DNA from: Clusia tigrina
Taxonomy: Eukaryota > Arthropoda > Insecta > Diptera > Clusiidae
Assembly: GCA_920105625.2 (NCBI GenBank)
Contig: OV050030.1
Coordinates: forward strand, 142,256,291 to 142,320,290
Reading direction: 5' to 3'
Length of the DNA: 64,000 nt
Shown here: positions 48,225 to 61,372 of the stretch, in pieces
Numbering within the stretch: the first letter of the stretch is position 1
Layout: each line of letters opens with the position of its first letter
The notes under the pieces: generated by a model
Told to the model about the DNA's origin: nothing
The model's input: the letters and a program-made list of their open reading frames with translations, nothing else
The model's database searches: none
Program-made: the position numbers and the translations under genes

Positions 48225-48242
48225 TGGCGACGAGGATGGGAT
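48225..48242 (+). promoter_or_regulatory. Primer-binding site for tRNA-Ser(GCU)
   Basis: TGGCGACGAGGATGGGAT is, from memory of metazoan tRNA-Ser(GCU), an exact complement of its last 18 bases including CCA. This marks the 5' end of a plus-strand LTR retrotransposon whose remaining body is not recognisable downstream. A possible short gag-like Asn/Thr/Gln-rich frame lies at 48345-48587. Confidence 0.7.
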
Positions 48243-48656
48243 CCCGGCTATTTAAATAGATTAATTTAAAAAAAAAAAGAAGTGCATATATTTTAAATTA
48301 AACAAATTCAACTAAAATTAATATTAAATTTAATAAAGTAATTTATGTTCAAAAATAATTCTACTAATTCGTATAAACTGCATACGGCAAATTCATACGC
48401 AACAACTTTATCCAATTTACACAATTCGCATCGAACTCAATTGAGCAATTTGAGTCAGCACTATATACACACCTCCCAACAAAACCAACCAGCAACAACC
48501 AAAACAACAGGAGTAGAAACAGCAACCGCACCAGGCTCAACAGAGAAATACAAGATTTATTTAAATTTAACTATATATTTACAATAATTTAATTTTTAAA
48601 TTATATATATAAAAGTTATTATAAGATATATATGTATATATATACATATATATATA

Positions 48657-49047
<391 letters not shown>

Positions 49048-49374
49048 CTCTTGCCCTGGTCCTTCGGTTTTATATGTGGTCTGCCGCAAGTAATAGTTTC
49101 AAGGTTTTAGAGTGAAATTTGCCCCATGTAAGCGCTACCTGGTTGTATTTAGAGCAATGTTAAATCCTTTTTGAAAATTTAACCTTAGCTTCCCGCAGCT
49201 GCAGAGAGTGTTTCTGCTCAAACAGTTTCAAAATCACTTTATCCAACCGGCTGGACTTTGCTCTCAATTATCCAGGATCCGGAAGGTCATTTAAGTGTTT
49301 TGGATCAATCGTACCATTTCACTCACTTCTTAACGAATGATTCTGACATTTTAATTGTTTTCGCTGCGGCAACA
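49048..49374. other. No recognised gene
   Basis: Flank between the palindrome and the next transposase fragment. No gene seen. Confidence 0.5.
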
Positions 49375-49710
49375 TACTAAATATTTGGTCCTTTTGAGTG
49401 TGTAGCGATTCGCATTCACAGTAATGTGCCGGTCTTGATCATCACGGAAGAAGTACGGCCCAATGACGCCGCCGGCACATAAACCGCACCAAACCGTAAT
49501 TTTTTCGGTTTGCAATGGTGACTCATGGAGTACGTGTGGATTGCTGTCTAACCAATAATGCATATTTTGCTTATTGACGAAGCCATTCAGCCAGAAATGA
49601 GCCTCATCATAAATTGGACATAGCGCTCTTAAAGTTGAGGCGACTGACTCCGAATTTCGGTAGTAAATTTTAATAATTTCGACTCGTTGTTGGCTCGTAT
49701 ATCTTTGCAT
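49375..49710 (-). pseudogene. Internally deleted Tc1/mariner-like transposase
   Basis: The start is the ATG at 49708-49710 (MQRYTSQQRVEIIKIYY). After about 34 residues of the DNA-binding region it jumps to the first catalytic segment (IYDEAHFWLNGFVNKQN) and continues through KITVWCGLCAGGVIGPYFF, which includes the area of the second catalytic Asp. The C-terminal third is lost. It is from the same superfamily as the copies at 28435 and 44430 but not identical to them. Confidence 0.75.
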
Positions 49711-50639
49711 GATGAAATGGCAAACCTTACTGAAGAAAAATGTCAAAAGAGCAGGAAAAAATATGGCGTCGTTTGATGTCACTATCGATTTACTTTTGTA
49801 GCGTTTCTTTTGAAAAACCCTTTATATAACTCTGCCGACATTTTTAAAAAGAAACCTTGACGAAAAATATTGTAAGACGACTAAAGAACTAGTGACGCGA
49901 CTGTACAGCTTCTTGTCTTATTATATAAAAACCGGACATCATGAACGAATAAAAAAACCTTATATACACGACAGTTCAGTAACGGAATTTGCCTACGACA
50001 CATTCGAACGTTGTGAAATTTAAATATTTCATTATAAACGAAGCAAGAAAATTAGTGCGTTTCGAAAAACAGGAATAAACAAGTGTTGAATTGTGTGAAC
50101 GTACGAAATCCACGTTTTCAGTGAGCCTACGCTTTCTTGCTGAACATAACCTTACATTCTGTGAGACTTCCGTGGACATTGGGGCATACGTTTTGTCGCT
50201 GAGCTCAAAGGTCCAAATACAAATTTTTAGTTTTGCAGTTTGTGCTTATATCGTTCATAATTTTAGTTCGTCTTCACACCGTTTGTCGTTTTACATTGCC
50301 CATCTTCGGTAACATCTCCGAAATTGTGTCTATATCTATCGCGTACTCATGTTTCATTTTGGCTTGTGTTGCTCTTTACTCGTTATCGTGCCTATGTATG
50401 TACTTGCCTTGAATATCTTATTAGAACGAATAATAAATCAAAACAAAACCAAATGTCGAACATAAACGTAACGATAAAAGAACTAAAAAAAAGATGCGAG
50501 GTTTGACTACGTCTGCCACGAAAAGCACACTTCTGTCACGTATAAAAGCCAATTTCAATGCTACAAGTGAAACTGAAACAGAGGAAGAAATTACGATGGT
50601 ACAACGCATATCACCTCTCGAAAAAACGATTGAACATTT

Positions 50640-51440
50640 TATAAATTGTTGTCGCCGTCGCCAGTAAGGTACCGTACGGAAAATCCGCAGCCGATTACTA
50701 CAAAGACGTCTGCGCGTGCGAATTTTGTGCCGCAATGGCAGAGTACAGATATACCAACGGCGCCGACACTGCAAATTCCAATAGGAAACAACGTGTTCAA
50801 TACAAATAATGTTCCAATTCCATTGTGTAACAACTATTCTCAATCTTCTCTAAGATAAAAGATATTGTTGAGTTGTAGCCAGAATTCAACCCAACAAGCG
50901 AAAAGTCTTGAAACTCGATGCAATTCTCTAAACGTGTTGAAATGCTCAAAAATACCTGCGGTTCAACAAAAGATGCGTGGGTCCGCAAAACGATGGATCG
51001 ATTCACTATATTGGCCACAGTTTGTAAATAAATTTGTAACTGATTTTCCGTGTATGTATAATGAGGCACATATAAATATAAAACATTTCCGAACAAAACA
51101 TTAACAAACAGAATCGCCAGGCGAGTATTTTTATAGAATGTAAGCACTCCGTAATAAAGGTGTTCTATGACTGACAACGTAAAATATCGAAATATCACGG
51201 AGTCAAGATTTGTCAAAAGACATAATGAGTTAAAATGTTTATAATGACGTATATCAAAGTGCCTATAGATCGAAAACGACATCACCTGCAACGAAACCGC
51301 AACAGGTGATTACAAAACATACCAATAAGTCGTCAAATTATAATAAACCACGTGTAACAAATGATATGAAGTGTTATAATTGTGCTAAATTCGGACATAT
51401 CGCTATCAATTGTCTCGAGCCACAGAGAAAGCCAAGATGA
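50640..51440 (+). pseudogene. Gag of the 49.8-kb element, broken
   Basis: Fragments in several frames. A capsid-like piece near 50970-51110 contains KRWIDSLYWPQFVNKFVTDF. A nucleocapsid piece at about 51370-51420 has the zinc knuckle CYNCAKFGHIAINC. Stops and frame changes separate them. Confidence 0.6.
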
Positions 51441-51529
51441 TCAAAATGTCAACTTACGACCCTTAAAGAGAAGAGTGTTCTTCTGAAAATAAACTTAAGG
51501 TAAATAATATAGAAGATCCGGTAGTAGAT

Positions 51530-52490
51530 AAAATGAATGAAAAAGAAGGTAATGGTACAGTCAAGCAAATAAACGTAAATGGCCATGCCACACGTGCCGT
51601 CGTTGACCCAGGTAGAACACGTCCGCTAGTTGCGAAGACGTTTGCCAACCGAAAAGGGACTCTTAAACACGAAATAAAACTACTACAAGGTTTCGGTAGT
51701 GGAGAATACGTTTCCTCTCGTAGGATACATGTGTCGTTAAAGATTTATGATAATAAGTTTGAAGCTACGGTGGTAATTTGTGACGAGCTAATCTCTGAAA
51801 ATGTACTCCTGGGATAGGATGTACTATGTGGTTCCAGTAAGCGTCTAGTAATAGAAAACGATGAGTGTCGTATTGAGTCAATTCGTAGCATAAACGTACC
51901 AAACGGGTTAAATGAAAATCAAAATGAACAATTTGCAAATATGTTGACTGAGTACAGTGGGCTCCTTGCAAATAATATCGCCAATATTGGAAAGTGCGGA
52001 AATTTGTATATGAAACTTACTTTGAAAAATACTACGCCTATTCAGTTAAAACCATATCGAATTCCTTTTGCAAAACGGCCGATAAAATCGCAAATTATCG
52101 CCGAATTACTAGAAAATGGCATAATCCAAATGAGTGAATCTCCATATTCGTCTTCCGTGGTTTTAGTGGAGAAAAAGAAAAAAGAATATCGACTCTGTGT
52201 AGATTATCGTTGTCTTAATTAGAATACCGTGAAACAAGAATTTCCCTTGCCGAACAGCAGGTGCACAACGCGCGGGTAATCGGTTTTTCACTACGCTTTA
52301 CCTTCGTGTGGGTTATCACCAAATTGAAATCGAAGAATCGTCAAAACAATATATCGCGTTTGTGACATAGGAGGAATTTTTGAATTTAATCGTATGCCTT
52401 TCGGTCTTCTTAAAATCGCGTCTAAAATAAAAGCAGGTGAAGTGCGATACGAAATCGAGAACTATTTAGGCCAAGAAAGGCCGAGTGCAT
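51530..52490 (+). pseudogene. Protease and N-terminal RT of the 49.8-kb element
   Basis: Protease 51533-51817: the active-site triad region reads VVDPGRTR instead of the usual D-T/S-G-A. RT fingers at 51941-52222: PYSSSVVLVEKKKKEYRLCVDYRCLN, ending at a TAG. Remnants of FNRMPFGL follow near 52381-52404. The catalytic YxDD, RNase H and most of integrase are deleted, and a short integrase-like end (VRYEIENYLG) follows. Confidence 0.65.
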
Positions 52491-52706
52491 AAGAAATTAA
52501 TTTGTGTTAAAGCCATACAACACTGATAAATATACGACTCTGCCGACATTTTTAATAAAAAAAACCCCGGTCAAAACTATTGTAAGACGAGTAAAGTACG
52601 AGTGATGCGACGATATGGCTTCTTGTTTTATTATAAAAAAACCGGACATCTTGTTAAAAGAAATCGCCCGTATGTGAACGAATAAAAAAACATTATATAC
52701 GGGACA

Positions 52707-53100
52707 TGAGTAAGAAGAAAATTAACATAAGATTACTTCGGAAAGAGAAAAAGTAAATAACCATGAATTATAAAAAACCAGTACAGAAGCCTGAAATCGG
52801 GTTAGACCTTTCCTTGTGCGTGGACCCAATGTATACAGCCAAGAATTTGTATACATATATCATGACTAGAAGCATAGATAGGGTAATAGTTTTTAATTGG
52901 GGTCCCGAAAGTTCATTATATGGTGAGTTAATTATATAAAATTTCGCCCAAAATTATTGTATGGGTCGTAAGTTATAATAATATTTCAATAATGAGGGTG
53001 GCTGTAAAAATAACATGCCCATTTTTTCTGGTTCTGTATCTTTGTCTAGACTATACTTTTGCAAAATTTCATTAAGATACCTCTAATGGTGTAGAAAAAA
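52707..53100. other. No recognised gene
   Basis: Flank of the small LTR element. No domain or clear repeat. Confidence 0.45.
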
Positions 53101-53102
53101 AG

Positions 53103-53146
53103 TGGCCCAGACAGACGGACGGACAGACGGACAGACATACGGACAA
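53103..53146. repeat. Imperfect GACA/GACG tetranucleotide repeat
   Basis: A run of CAGA, CGGA and CATA tetranucleotides (CAGACAGACGGACGGACAGA and onward). A common motif in insect interspersed repeats. Confidence 0.8.
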
Positions 53147-54540
53147 AATAATAAATATAAAGTGATTCTGATCATATCTGTATATATATGTCCATACCTA
53201 TCACGCCTCCTTCTTGAAATTGCAATCCCTCTCAAAAGCACAAAATAGTCTACCCTATTACCTTCTTAAAGGTAAAGGGAATAATTGAATGAACTGTTTG
53301 TACAATTAAAATAAATATGGCGAAATAAATAGATTTTACACAGAAATGGCTTTACACACGTGGCTTATAAAAAAATATTGAAGAGTTAGAATACCCTTCG
53401 TTGGCAAAAAACATGCATTATAAAAGGAAAAGGGCTTTGATAAGCAAAGGAGGAAGAAAATGACAATTTGGAAACATTTAATGATGAAGAAAGTATTGAT
53501 TATCACTTTTATTCGATAGAGAATAACCAGAATAACATACTAACTAATGTAAATAAATAGATAACAAGACAAAATTTTGGATGGTCAAACATAGTAGGGG
53601 GTAAAGAATTATGAAAACATTTTTTTTAATAAACGAGGAAGTTGATTCTTATCAGTACGACAGCTCCAAAAAAAAATATATACAGTTTTCACGGGGAAAT
53701 ATATCGGAAGGATTAATTTTGCTTGTCATATTGTTTGCAAAATTTCTTTATTTGAAAAAACCCTTAATATAATTTTGCCAGTACCTAATATAAAATGTAA
53801 ATTAATTAATTTGGACATTGAAAAGTTAGATAATACAACATATCTAGTTAAAGCAGGAAACAAAGTTTCAGATTTAAAGAAAGCAAATATTTGTATCATC
53901 GATAAATGCAAATTAAAGTAGTACATGCAATGAATTCACATATAAATTAATTAGTAACTATTTGCTAAAAATAATAGATTGTGAAATTGTGAATTTGACG
54001 AAAATAAGATTTGAAAGTAAATTGAAGTTTAAATGAGAAAAGGAGTCTGAAGTCACGATAGACCGACCGACTTCGAAATACCAATTAACTTAAACAATGT
54101 ATATACGAGGGTGGATTGATATTGAAGCTACCTAAGTAGGAAAAAACTTCATACGAAGCTTCAGATTGCTTGTATAAAAACAAAATAAAAAACGGTATAT
54201 GATTAGAGAGCCACACCCTCTATTGATAGATGATTAAAACTTAGGACCTATGCACAATTTTGGACGAAATTTTACATGAATACGAATATTGATACTAAAA
54301 AGCCATACACAAGAAATTGGGTCGATTAGGAAAAGAATTATTACTACTGCTGCTCCCACGATAAATCTAAATTCATAATTTTTTTACCACCACAAAAACT
54401 GCAAAACCACAAACATGAAGGCCACGTCTGCCTCCATTATAAGCAGCTCCGGTTACCCTAACGAAAATTACTTTAAATATGCTCTTAATTAAAATTTATC
54501 AATAAAACAATTATGCACGCACATGTAAGGTAAAGGGCTT
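53147..54540. other. No recognised gene
   Basis: A+T-rich. Short frames without domains. Confidence 0.5.
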
Positions 54541-54544
54541 TCGT

Positions 54545-55160
54545 AGTCAGTCTAACCCGATTTCAAACTTCTTTACTCATATTGGCTCTCAAAGGTTTTT
54601 TTTCAATCAATTGAATTAAAAGCGCAAAGGAAAAAAGTGCATCCTCTGGTACCAATAGAGGATGCAACGTCTCAAGAACGATACATAAATATTTCACTTC
54701 CCTGGAAAGATTGATATTTACACCTTTTAGTACTGGTAGCTTAAGCACTACCAATTTTCCTTTTCTAGTAAACAATACCTCAGTTACCTTACTCGCATTA
54801 ATAGTAGACCCTGGGAAGTGTTCCACCCAAGAAACTGGTGCAGTGAATTTGCTCATGCCAGTGTACATATATAATATACATATGCTTGGTGTGTATTCCG
54901 AGGTTCCGTAATTCAGTCAGAAGAGATTCCACTACAAAACACCACAGTAGAGGAGAGTATGCCACTCTGAGGGTATCGTCGAGCAACTTCTGGGATGGTG
55001 TAATTGTTGTTTCTGTCCCCAACGGTTAACAGCCTTTTTGATAACATGAAATGTATCCACTTTACAGCAATTTCGTCCACCCCATATCTTCTAGCAGCCG
55101 AGTACATAGAGTCGAAGGTAGCATTATCAAATGCTCTCTCAACATCCACAAATACCCCCT
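54545..55160 (-). pseudogene. R1/LOA-type reverse transcriptase remnant
   Basis: The palm begins MDVERAFDNATFDSMYSAAR (55149 onward), with GVDEIAVKWIHFMLSKRLL. Then, in another frame, comes LLWCFVVESLLTEL. The catalytic YADD stretch is missing. After this, VTEVLFTRKGKLVVLKLPVL is the thumb. Confidence 0.7.
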
Positions 55161-55759
55161 TTGTTTACTCAGGAGTTTTCAGCCCTGTTTCAATCTTACA
55201 CATTAAATCGTGCAGAGCTAATTCACATGATTTTTCACCCTGGTATGCTTTGATGGATACTGACGGGACTATCTAACACAATACCCGCCCTAATATACTT
55301 CTCCTAACTAATCGGCCTAAAGCTTTTCGCTAGTGTGTAGTATATACCTGTCACCAAACAATTGGTACGTAGCCAAGAGCAAGACAAGCAATATGGATCT
55401 TTTTCAAGGCCTTAGTGAACTTATTCCCACCTCTATTTAACTACACAGTCTAGCTGATTCCTTCATGTTATCAATTTCACTACAGAAGCTTCTATAAGAG
55501 TCCACTTTTCTTCACCGATTGTTCTCCTTAAATATACTCTGCTCCATTTGATTTTCAGTTCAATCTTGTTCTAGTGGTTTTACAGCTCTATTCAGAATTC
55601 TTCTGAACCTTTTACGACGTTTTCAAAGTTCAGCATTCCACCATGGAACTGCCTTACACTCTTAACGTACACACTTCCTCATGGCATTCTATCATCCCCT
55701 TGAGTCGTTTTTTCGCTTGTCCCTATGGTTCGGAATTTAGGAAAACTAGGAGTCCTCTA

Positions 55760-56130
55760 CAACAAAAACCCCAAACTTGTCTAAATCCACCCTGTGTGGA
55801 TTTCGACCTTTCGGCACTATAATATTGTCAACGTCAAGTCGAAATGCAATCAAACAGTGATCTGAGACAGATACCTCTTCCAGAACTTTCCGCTATATTA
55901 TTTGATTTGCCAGAAACCTATTGGTTGTGAACCTGCGTCACAGCCCACAATCAAGCCCAACGCATTAGATTCTGCATACTACACTTCCTTCCCATCCCTT
56001 GTTGTTGGGGGGGGACCTACAGCTATAGAATCGTAGGGCAGGTACGCTGAGACGATGATTTTTCCCCATTATATTGTTTCTAGCCTTATGGTTCTTGGAT
56101 TAATATTTTTTTGGACAAGTATGCTTCTTC
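55760..56130 (-). pseudogene. R1/LOA-type endonuclease remnant
   Basis: IIVSAYLPYDSIAVGPPPTT, then GLIVGCDAG, then EVSVSDHCLIAFRLDVDNI: the D...SDH order of AP-type endonucleases, with a stop between the first two parts. Confidence 0.65.
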
Positions 56131-56249
56131 GAATGCCTACTTCATAGTAAAGTAGAAGACGATTTGTTATGCTGCAAGTTCATTTGCATAAACATAATTT
56201 CAATCATTAAATTTTTTATTTATGACTGTAATTAATTGTTCGCCTCATC

Positions 56250-56920
56250 CTCTTCCTTATCCTGAACGAGTAATGCATACAAGAAGGTAAACTGAACCCC
56301 GGTTGATGCCTACCACCAGCTGGGAACTCGCTCCCTTGTTGGAAGCAGATTATCTCTTCATATACGAGTATGCCTTTCAAAGGTTCGTGTTCAGTCCCTC
56401 GTCCTGATCACGGATATGTGCGAGTATTTCACTTAGTTTTCGGGAAGGACCCGGTATCCACACTCTCGCTTTCTACAGCAGCATTTCATTTGTCGGTATG
56501 TATCTCTTCCGTCGTAGCTATTGCCACTCTTGCGAATGAGTCACCAGAGGTAGAAGGACGAGCATCGTCCGAATTCTTCAGAGGTCCTTCTCAGAAGGAG
56601 GCTGACATGCCAGCATCTGGGTTGAGCATACAGGCAGATCAGATTCTGCTTTTACGACCTTCCTCCTCTTTGCCTTTCTGCTATTGCCATCTTCCTGCAC
56701 AGACCCTTGATCGACACCAGAAGAGTGTGTCATGGTAGACGAGTTATCGTCTGTTCTGTCACGCTCCCCCGTTGCCGTCACAGGCGTCGAACGCGACGGA
56801 GTTCTAGTATTCTCATCAGCTTTTGCTGGGGCTTTCTTCTCCCTCTGTCTCCTAGGTCATTGCAGTCTTGCACCCAATCGGACATTTCTAGCTCGAGATA
56901 TGATTTGTCACGTGAAAAAA
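56250..56920 (-). pseudogene. R1/LOA-type LINE ORF1 remnant
   Basis: A Ser/Thr/Asp-rich N-terminal part is followed by a basic KAKRRKVVKAE segment (56781-56578), then stops. Further left, a piece reading SQLVVGINRGSVYLL resembles the C-terminal part of LOA-type ORF1. Confidence 0.5.
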
Positions 56921-57253
56921 GGTCGAAAAAATACAAAAATTACAATATTTCAAAAACTATTCCATGAAAAAATATTTAACCTTGATTTTCGAATTCAGCA
57001 GATGAAAATACATAAGAAAAGTCACCTCTCATCAAATGTACATTTTCGGTGTAAACAAGTGTAATCGAAGATTCTTGTCTTTTTTTAAAATTGATATTTT
57101 TCATTACTATCTGTATTGCATACAACAAAGAATATTTTTATTTTTAACCTAAATAACAATACCATTTATGGAGTTCACCCAGCGGTCATCAGCTGACAGA
57201 AAATATCTGCTCCTTTTTAAACAGCCGAGATGTGGTTGTGTGAGTGTAAATTC

Positions 57254-58290
57254 TCATATGGTTGGATTTGAGTGCCCGTGGATTCTCAGTTTGTACGCCA
57301 TTGCATGCTTTTTTATTTCTTGAACAATCGTCGGAACTTTCAGGTTACGATGAACGTTTTTTGCGTAGTATGGAGCTTTGCAATTATAAGTATTATTTTT
57401 GATTTGAATCTTTGGAGAATTTTGACTCGCTACCAATGTACGACATTAGTGGTTGCCGCAATGCTCCACGATGTATGCCATATGAATAAATTGAGAGCGT
57501 ACTTTCGAGTCATACTTGTAATCTTCAGTTTAGCAGCCAGTACAAATTTCCAAGGTTTATTTCCAACGCCTTACGTTTGGTGAAGATACGAATTTTCCAT
57601 GTTCTCTTACTATCGAAGTGCACGCCCAGGTCTATCGTCTCTTTGAATTGCGGTATATTGACGTCGCTGAGTTTTCCGGTTGGGCAGGTGTTGCGCTGAA
57701 CAGAGAACGTTACCTGGACAGACTTTGTTTTCTTTGACTTGATTCGCCAAAGTTTCAGCCGTTGAGTGATTTTCTCTAAGCCCCTTTGAAGATTAAAGGA
57801 CGTCAGTTGTGGAAGGGTGTCCATTGCGAGTACAGCAGCTTCGTCTGCTCATATGACAACGATAGCTCCTTTGAAGGTAGATAAATCGTGTGTATAATAG
57901 GATGGGATCCATTGCCTTAGGGTACATCGGCCGAACTCTTCGTCTTGCTTTGCAAAGAAATATCGTTTTTAAGACACAATTTGATAAACATGTAATAGTT
58001 TATTTTATAGAGTAATTCGTCATTCAAGACACGGTCGAAAGCTTGGGATATATCGAGAAACCACGCTATACTTTGCTCGAATGCAGTTTGAATATAATTT
58101 ACAAAGTTCGTGAACCTGCCAATAGTACTGTGTTGTTTCGTGAAGCCGAATTGGTAATTAAGAATTAGTTGCGTTCTTATATTATTGTCATTAATCTTTT
58201 TTGGAAGAGAGTTTCCCAGATTTAAGAGGCGATCGGCAGCAAACTTTGTCTGCACTTTTACAGGCTATAAGCATCATATTTACTTGAGCC
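57254..58290 (-). pseudogene. Jockey-type RT relic G1
   Basis: 58255-57917 contains NYQFGFTKQHSTIGRF and AWFLDISQAFDRV. At about 57858-57830 the catalytic box reads stop-Ala-Asp-Glu instead of Phe-Ala-Asp-Asp. 57824-57525 is the thumb and following region. 57436-57254 is the C-terminal segment (PYYAKNVHRNLKVPTI). It is 5'-truncated and dead. Confidence 0.75.
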
Positions 58291-58561
58291 ACTTTCCAAT
58301 GAGGGGAACAAAGCCAGATAATAAAAGAACTTTGTTTTAACATTTCTTAAGTAATGAGATCTTTTTTTTAATACATTTATTTATTATTGATTTCTCTTAG
58401 AATAACATTAACAATAAGTGTACAAATCTTAAACCTAATACAAAAATTTAACCCGCTACCAATGTATTGGAGTTAAGTGACTAAACTAAGCAATTTAAAT
58501 ATGCAAGGGCTCTATATCTAATATAATACAATTCAATTTAATGTGATACGAATTCATCTAC
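58291..58561. other. Spacer between two LINE relics, likely 3' UTR of G2
   Basis: No frame. Contains TTTATTTATTATT near 58377-58391, which reads as an A-rich/poly(A)-signal-like stretch on the minus strand. Confidence 0.45.
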
Positions 58562-59592
58562 TTAACCGTGTAGTGGAATTTGTTTCGAGTAATTGGGATA
58601 ATCTCGGAGATTGATGTTATATTTACATTTAATTTTATTTATTTCACTCTTTACTGTCGGAATTTTCAGATCGCTATGAATGTAGGCATTTTTTATGTAC
58701 CAGGGGCAACTTATAATCATTCGCAGAATTTCAGATTGTACGTCCTGGATCAATTCAATATTGGATGGGCTACCGCTTCCCAGCAGGTGAGCTCCATAAG
58801 TCCATATTGGTTCAATAACAGCGTTGAAAATTAAAACTTTCTTGCTCAGTAACCAATTGATGCTTTGTGCCTTCAATTTCATTTGGGTGCGTTTTGCTGC
58901 AATGTGCTTGGTCCAAGTCAGTCTACCATCGAGATGGACCCCTAAATAGGTTCCTTCGATAGCTTGAGATATATATACGCTGTTAAATGCAGAAAAATAT
59001 CCTTTCGCAGGGTGAATGTGACGTGAGAATATTTTTTCATCCACGCGAATGCGCCAGTTGGCTAGGCAACACTCTACTAATTTTATATGATCACTTAGGT
59101 GTCTGGATGCGATCCTCAGATATTTGTGCGAGCTCAAGATGTCGGTATCATCCGCAAATGTTGACGTCATAAGGCGATTCTCTGTAGGTAGGTCTGAAGC
59201 GGACAATATGTATAACATTAATATACTTATCCAGCGTGCCAAACCCAATCAAATGCCTGGGCAGTATTATCTCATTACATAATTGATATTCTTGATGTAC
59301 TCTACCGTGTTTTGGACGAAATCCAAATGGATGATGGGGAATTATTCCACTTTCTTCCACATCTGGTAGAACTTTAAACATCAGTAGTCTTTCAAATATT
59401 TTTCACAGCGTTGGAAGGAGGCTGATAGGTCTGTATAACACCAGCTGAGTTTTAACTATTCCTGGTTTAGGTATTATGATTACCTGTGATATTTTCCAAT
59501 CTGAGGGGAAATAACGAGTTCGGAATATTGCGTTGAATACTTGGGCTAATATTCTAAAAGTTAAGTCCGGTAACTCAACTACCACGGTGGGG
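58562..59592 (-). pseudogene. Jockey-type RT relic G2, interrupted by LTR element E
   Basis: 59585-59403: fingers (YRPISLLPTL at the end, KISQVIIIPKPG). 59381-59148: PFGFRPKHGRVHQEYQL, then out of frame. 59248-58562: an open 228-codon frame with intact TFADDTDIL and the complete thumb and C-terminus (WTYGAHLLGSGSPSNIELIQ, CPWYIKNAYIHSDLKIPTV). Part of the palm before FADD is deleted. The frame stops abruptly at 59592 where the LTR begins. Confidence 0.78.
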
Positions 59593-60100
59593 TGTTGTGT
59601 GGTGTGCTTCGCCTAGGTTCTACTCTAGCTACAGAACATTCACTGGACGCTTGATAGCAGCCTGAGTCCACTCTGGTTCTTTTCCTAACACGCTCAAGTT
59701 TTGTTGTTAGAAAAAGACTTTCTTTATTCGGAAAAACCTGTTTATATACTATTTACATTCATATTATTGTATCTTAATGTTCTACTTTATTAATTCTAAT
59801 TGCCATACATTGTTATTTGTAATTCCCCTACTCTTTGGTTTGCACATTCTGCAATTGTCCGCCCTTGCAATCATCGAGTCCACACTATTGGGAAAGTGCT
59901 GACCTGTCAGAAGTGAATGTTCATTGCAGTTCAATTGTCAAATGCGCGCACCTAAAAGCATGCAATCGACTTTTAACTAATAATAACATTTTTATTACAT
60001 TATACGTGCGCCTTAGGGCTATGCACATTTATTATTTTGTTAATAATAAAATCTAATAGCTACATGGGTTTAGCAGACACTGTGAGTTTGACTCACAACA
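59593..60100 (-). repeat. Element E LTR
   Basis: TGTTGTG/CACAACA termini. The right end (minus TGTTGTGAGTCAAACTC) resembles the element A LTR start (TGTTGTGAGTTAGAATC). It is the 3' LTR of a minus-strand element. Confidence 0.8.
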
Positions 60101-60530
60101 TCAATCCCCTTGTTCTACTCGTAAGTAGGTAGTGCAATTACCTCTTAGTTAATAATTCATCTTATATATCTGCAGCAAAAAGAATTTGTGCGCCCTATAT
60201 ACAATACAATACATTTACTTATTTGGTATCTATTTTTACCATATTTTGGGTTTTTACTGTTTGTTTTATCTTTTATTGTATCTGTATTATTTTCTCTCTT
60301 TTTTGTTCTTGTTTTCCTTTTGTGTTTTGTTGTTTTTTTTGTCATAATTTTTGTCATAATTTTTATAATTTTTTTTTTTGCATTTTGGTCCTTATATTTT
60401 TATCTTTTTTTATTATTATACTCGTATATATATATATTTTTTTTATATTGTGTTTTTTAAAAGTATTGGACTCTTTTAATTTTGTGTCTTTATTTCATTT
60501 TCCAATTTATTTATACAATTTATTCTTATA

Positions 60531-61372
60531 CTACTCCTGCGTCCTCCTTGTCCTGTTGTGCTGCATTCCCTCGATGAATGCTGCCGTCCGCTCGTGGTAG
60601 TTGCTCTTGTCGTGGGAAATTCTACGTATTGGACTTCTTATCGCGAGATAGATCATTATAGCGACTACTATTAATAGAGTCGAGACTCCGCCTACTCCTC
60701 CCCCTTTTAACCAAGTTTGGGTTTCCACGATCCTTAGCACCTTTTCCGCTTCTTTCAGAAGTTCGTCTACTGGCCTTATGTTGGACGGTAGCAGTAGTTT
60801 CAACTCTGAATGATAGTTAAGGTGTATTATTGAGGCATATTGTGTATTGTTGGCAGTGGCGAGTTTCTGGAATGTACGAGCTGGTTTTTGGAGGGTCGAT
60901 AGTATACCACGGACTTCTGCTGCCGTGTTGGTAGTCCCCATTTCTGCGAGTGTTATGTTGAAATGTTGATTTTTATGTTTCTTGTGTAGTATTATTGTAT
61001 CTTTATTGAACACCCCACTCGCCTATGTGGATGAACCCAGTTCCTCTTAGTTCAAGAAGCTTTGTCTTGTCTTGGCAAACGGCCATCATATTTGCTAGTA
61101 CGTTGAAATGAAAATACCAATCATTTAGTGAAACGGTTGCTATTTGCATCCCTCCTATTGCTGGATCTAAATATGTTCGCATTTGTCCTTTTCGTGTTTC
61201 TGGACTTCAATTTTGCAGATACTACTATCTCTTGTTAGTATTTTTCCTGGATGCGTACACATGCGTTCTCTTGGTCCCAGCACCTTGCACTCTTCCTTTT
61301 ATTTTAATCATACAAGATGTTATAAAAACTTATGCTGTACATTGAAATTAGCCACAATTGTATCTTAAATAA
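60531..61372 (-). pseudogene. Element E Env, C-terminal part, broken
   Basis: 61013-60531 encodes an ectodomain end, a membrane helix (STLLIVVAIMIYLAI) and a basic tail ending in HERTAAFIEG...TRRTQE. Upstream, in another frame, a surface part has CKVLGPRERMCTHPGKIL and NDWYFHFNVLANMMAVC. A frame change lies near 61010 and a stop near 61180. The N-terminal part is missing. Confidence 0.65.

Larger units (their letters stand above)
49833..52706 (+). mobile_element. Small degenerate Ty3/gypsy element with both LTRs
   Basis: LTRs at 49833-49973 and 52541-52706 start TGCCGACATTTTTAA and end in GACA. They differ at many positions and by a 24-base or so indel, so the copy is old. Between them are gag with one zinc knuckle, protease and the first half of RT, followed by a large deletion. 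The zinc knuckle and short LTRs suggest a Mag-like lineage, at low confidence. Confidence 0.7.
54545..56920 (-). mobile_element. R1/LOA-type LINE, two ORFs, broken
   Basis: In minus-strand order: ORF1 remnant (56920-56250), endonuclease (about 56120-55780), linker, RT palm and thumb (55150-54563). RNase H and the 3' end are absent or unrecognisable left of 54545. The Jockey-type copies in this window have a different gag and RT. Confidence 0.75.
59593..61372 (-). mobile_element. Element E: LTR plus env 3' end, related to element A
   Basis: The 508-bp LTR (59593-60100) is bounded by TGTTGTG...CACAACA. A purine tract (minus AAGGGGATTGA) and an env 3' part follow to the right. It is similar to element A around the LTR edge and purine tract and in the Env tail, but is a different family member. 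gag and pol are absent: the element stops near 61372, before the next LINE. Confidence 0.75.

Noticed and set aside
49820..49840. Target duplication around the small LTR element
   Set aside because: Flanking bases (ACTC on the left, TGAG on the right) do not match as a direct repeat, so no target duplication is claimed.
53726..53926. Minus-strand frame of 66 codons
   Set aside because: A+T-rich, no domain, no neighbours supporting a gene.
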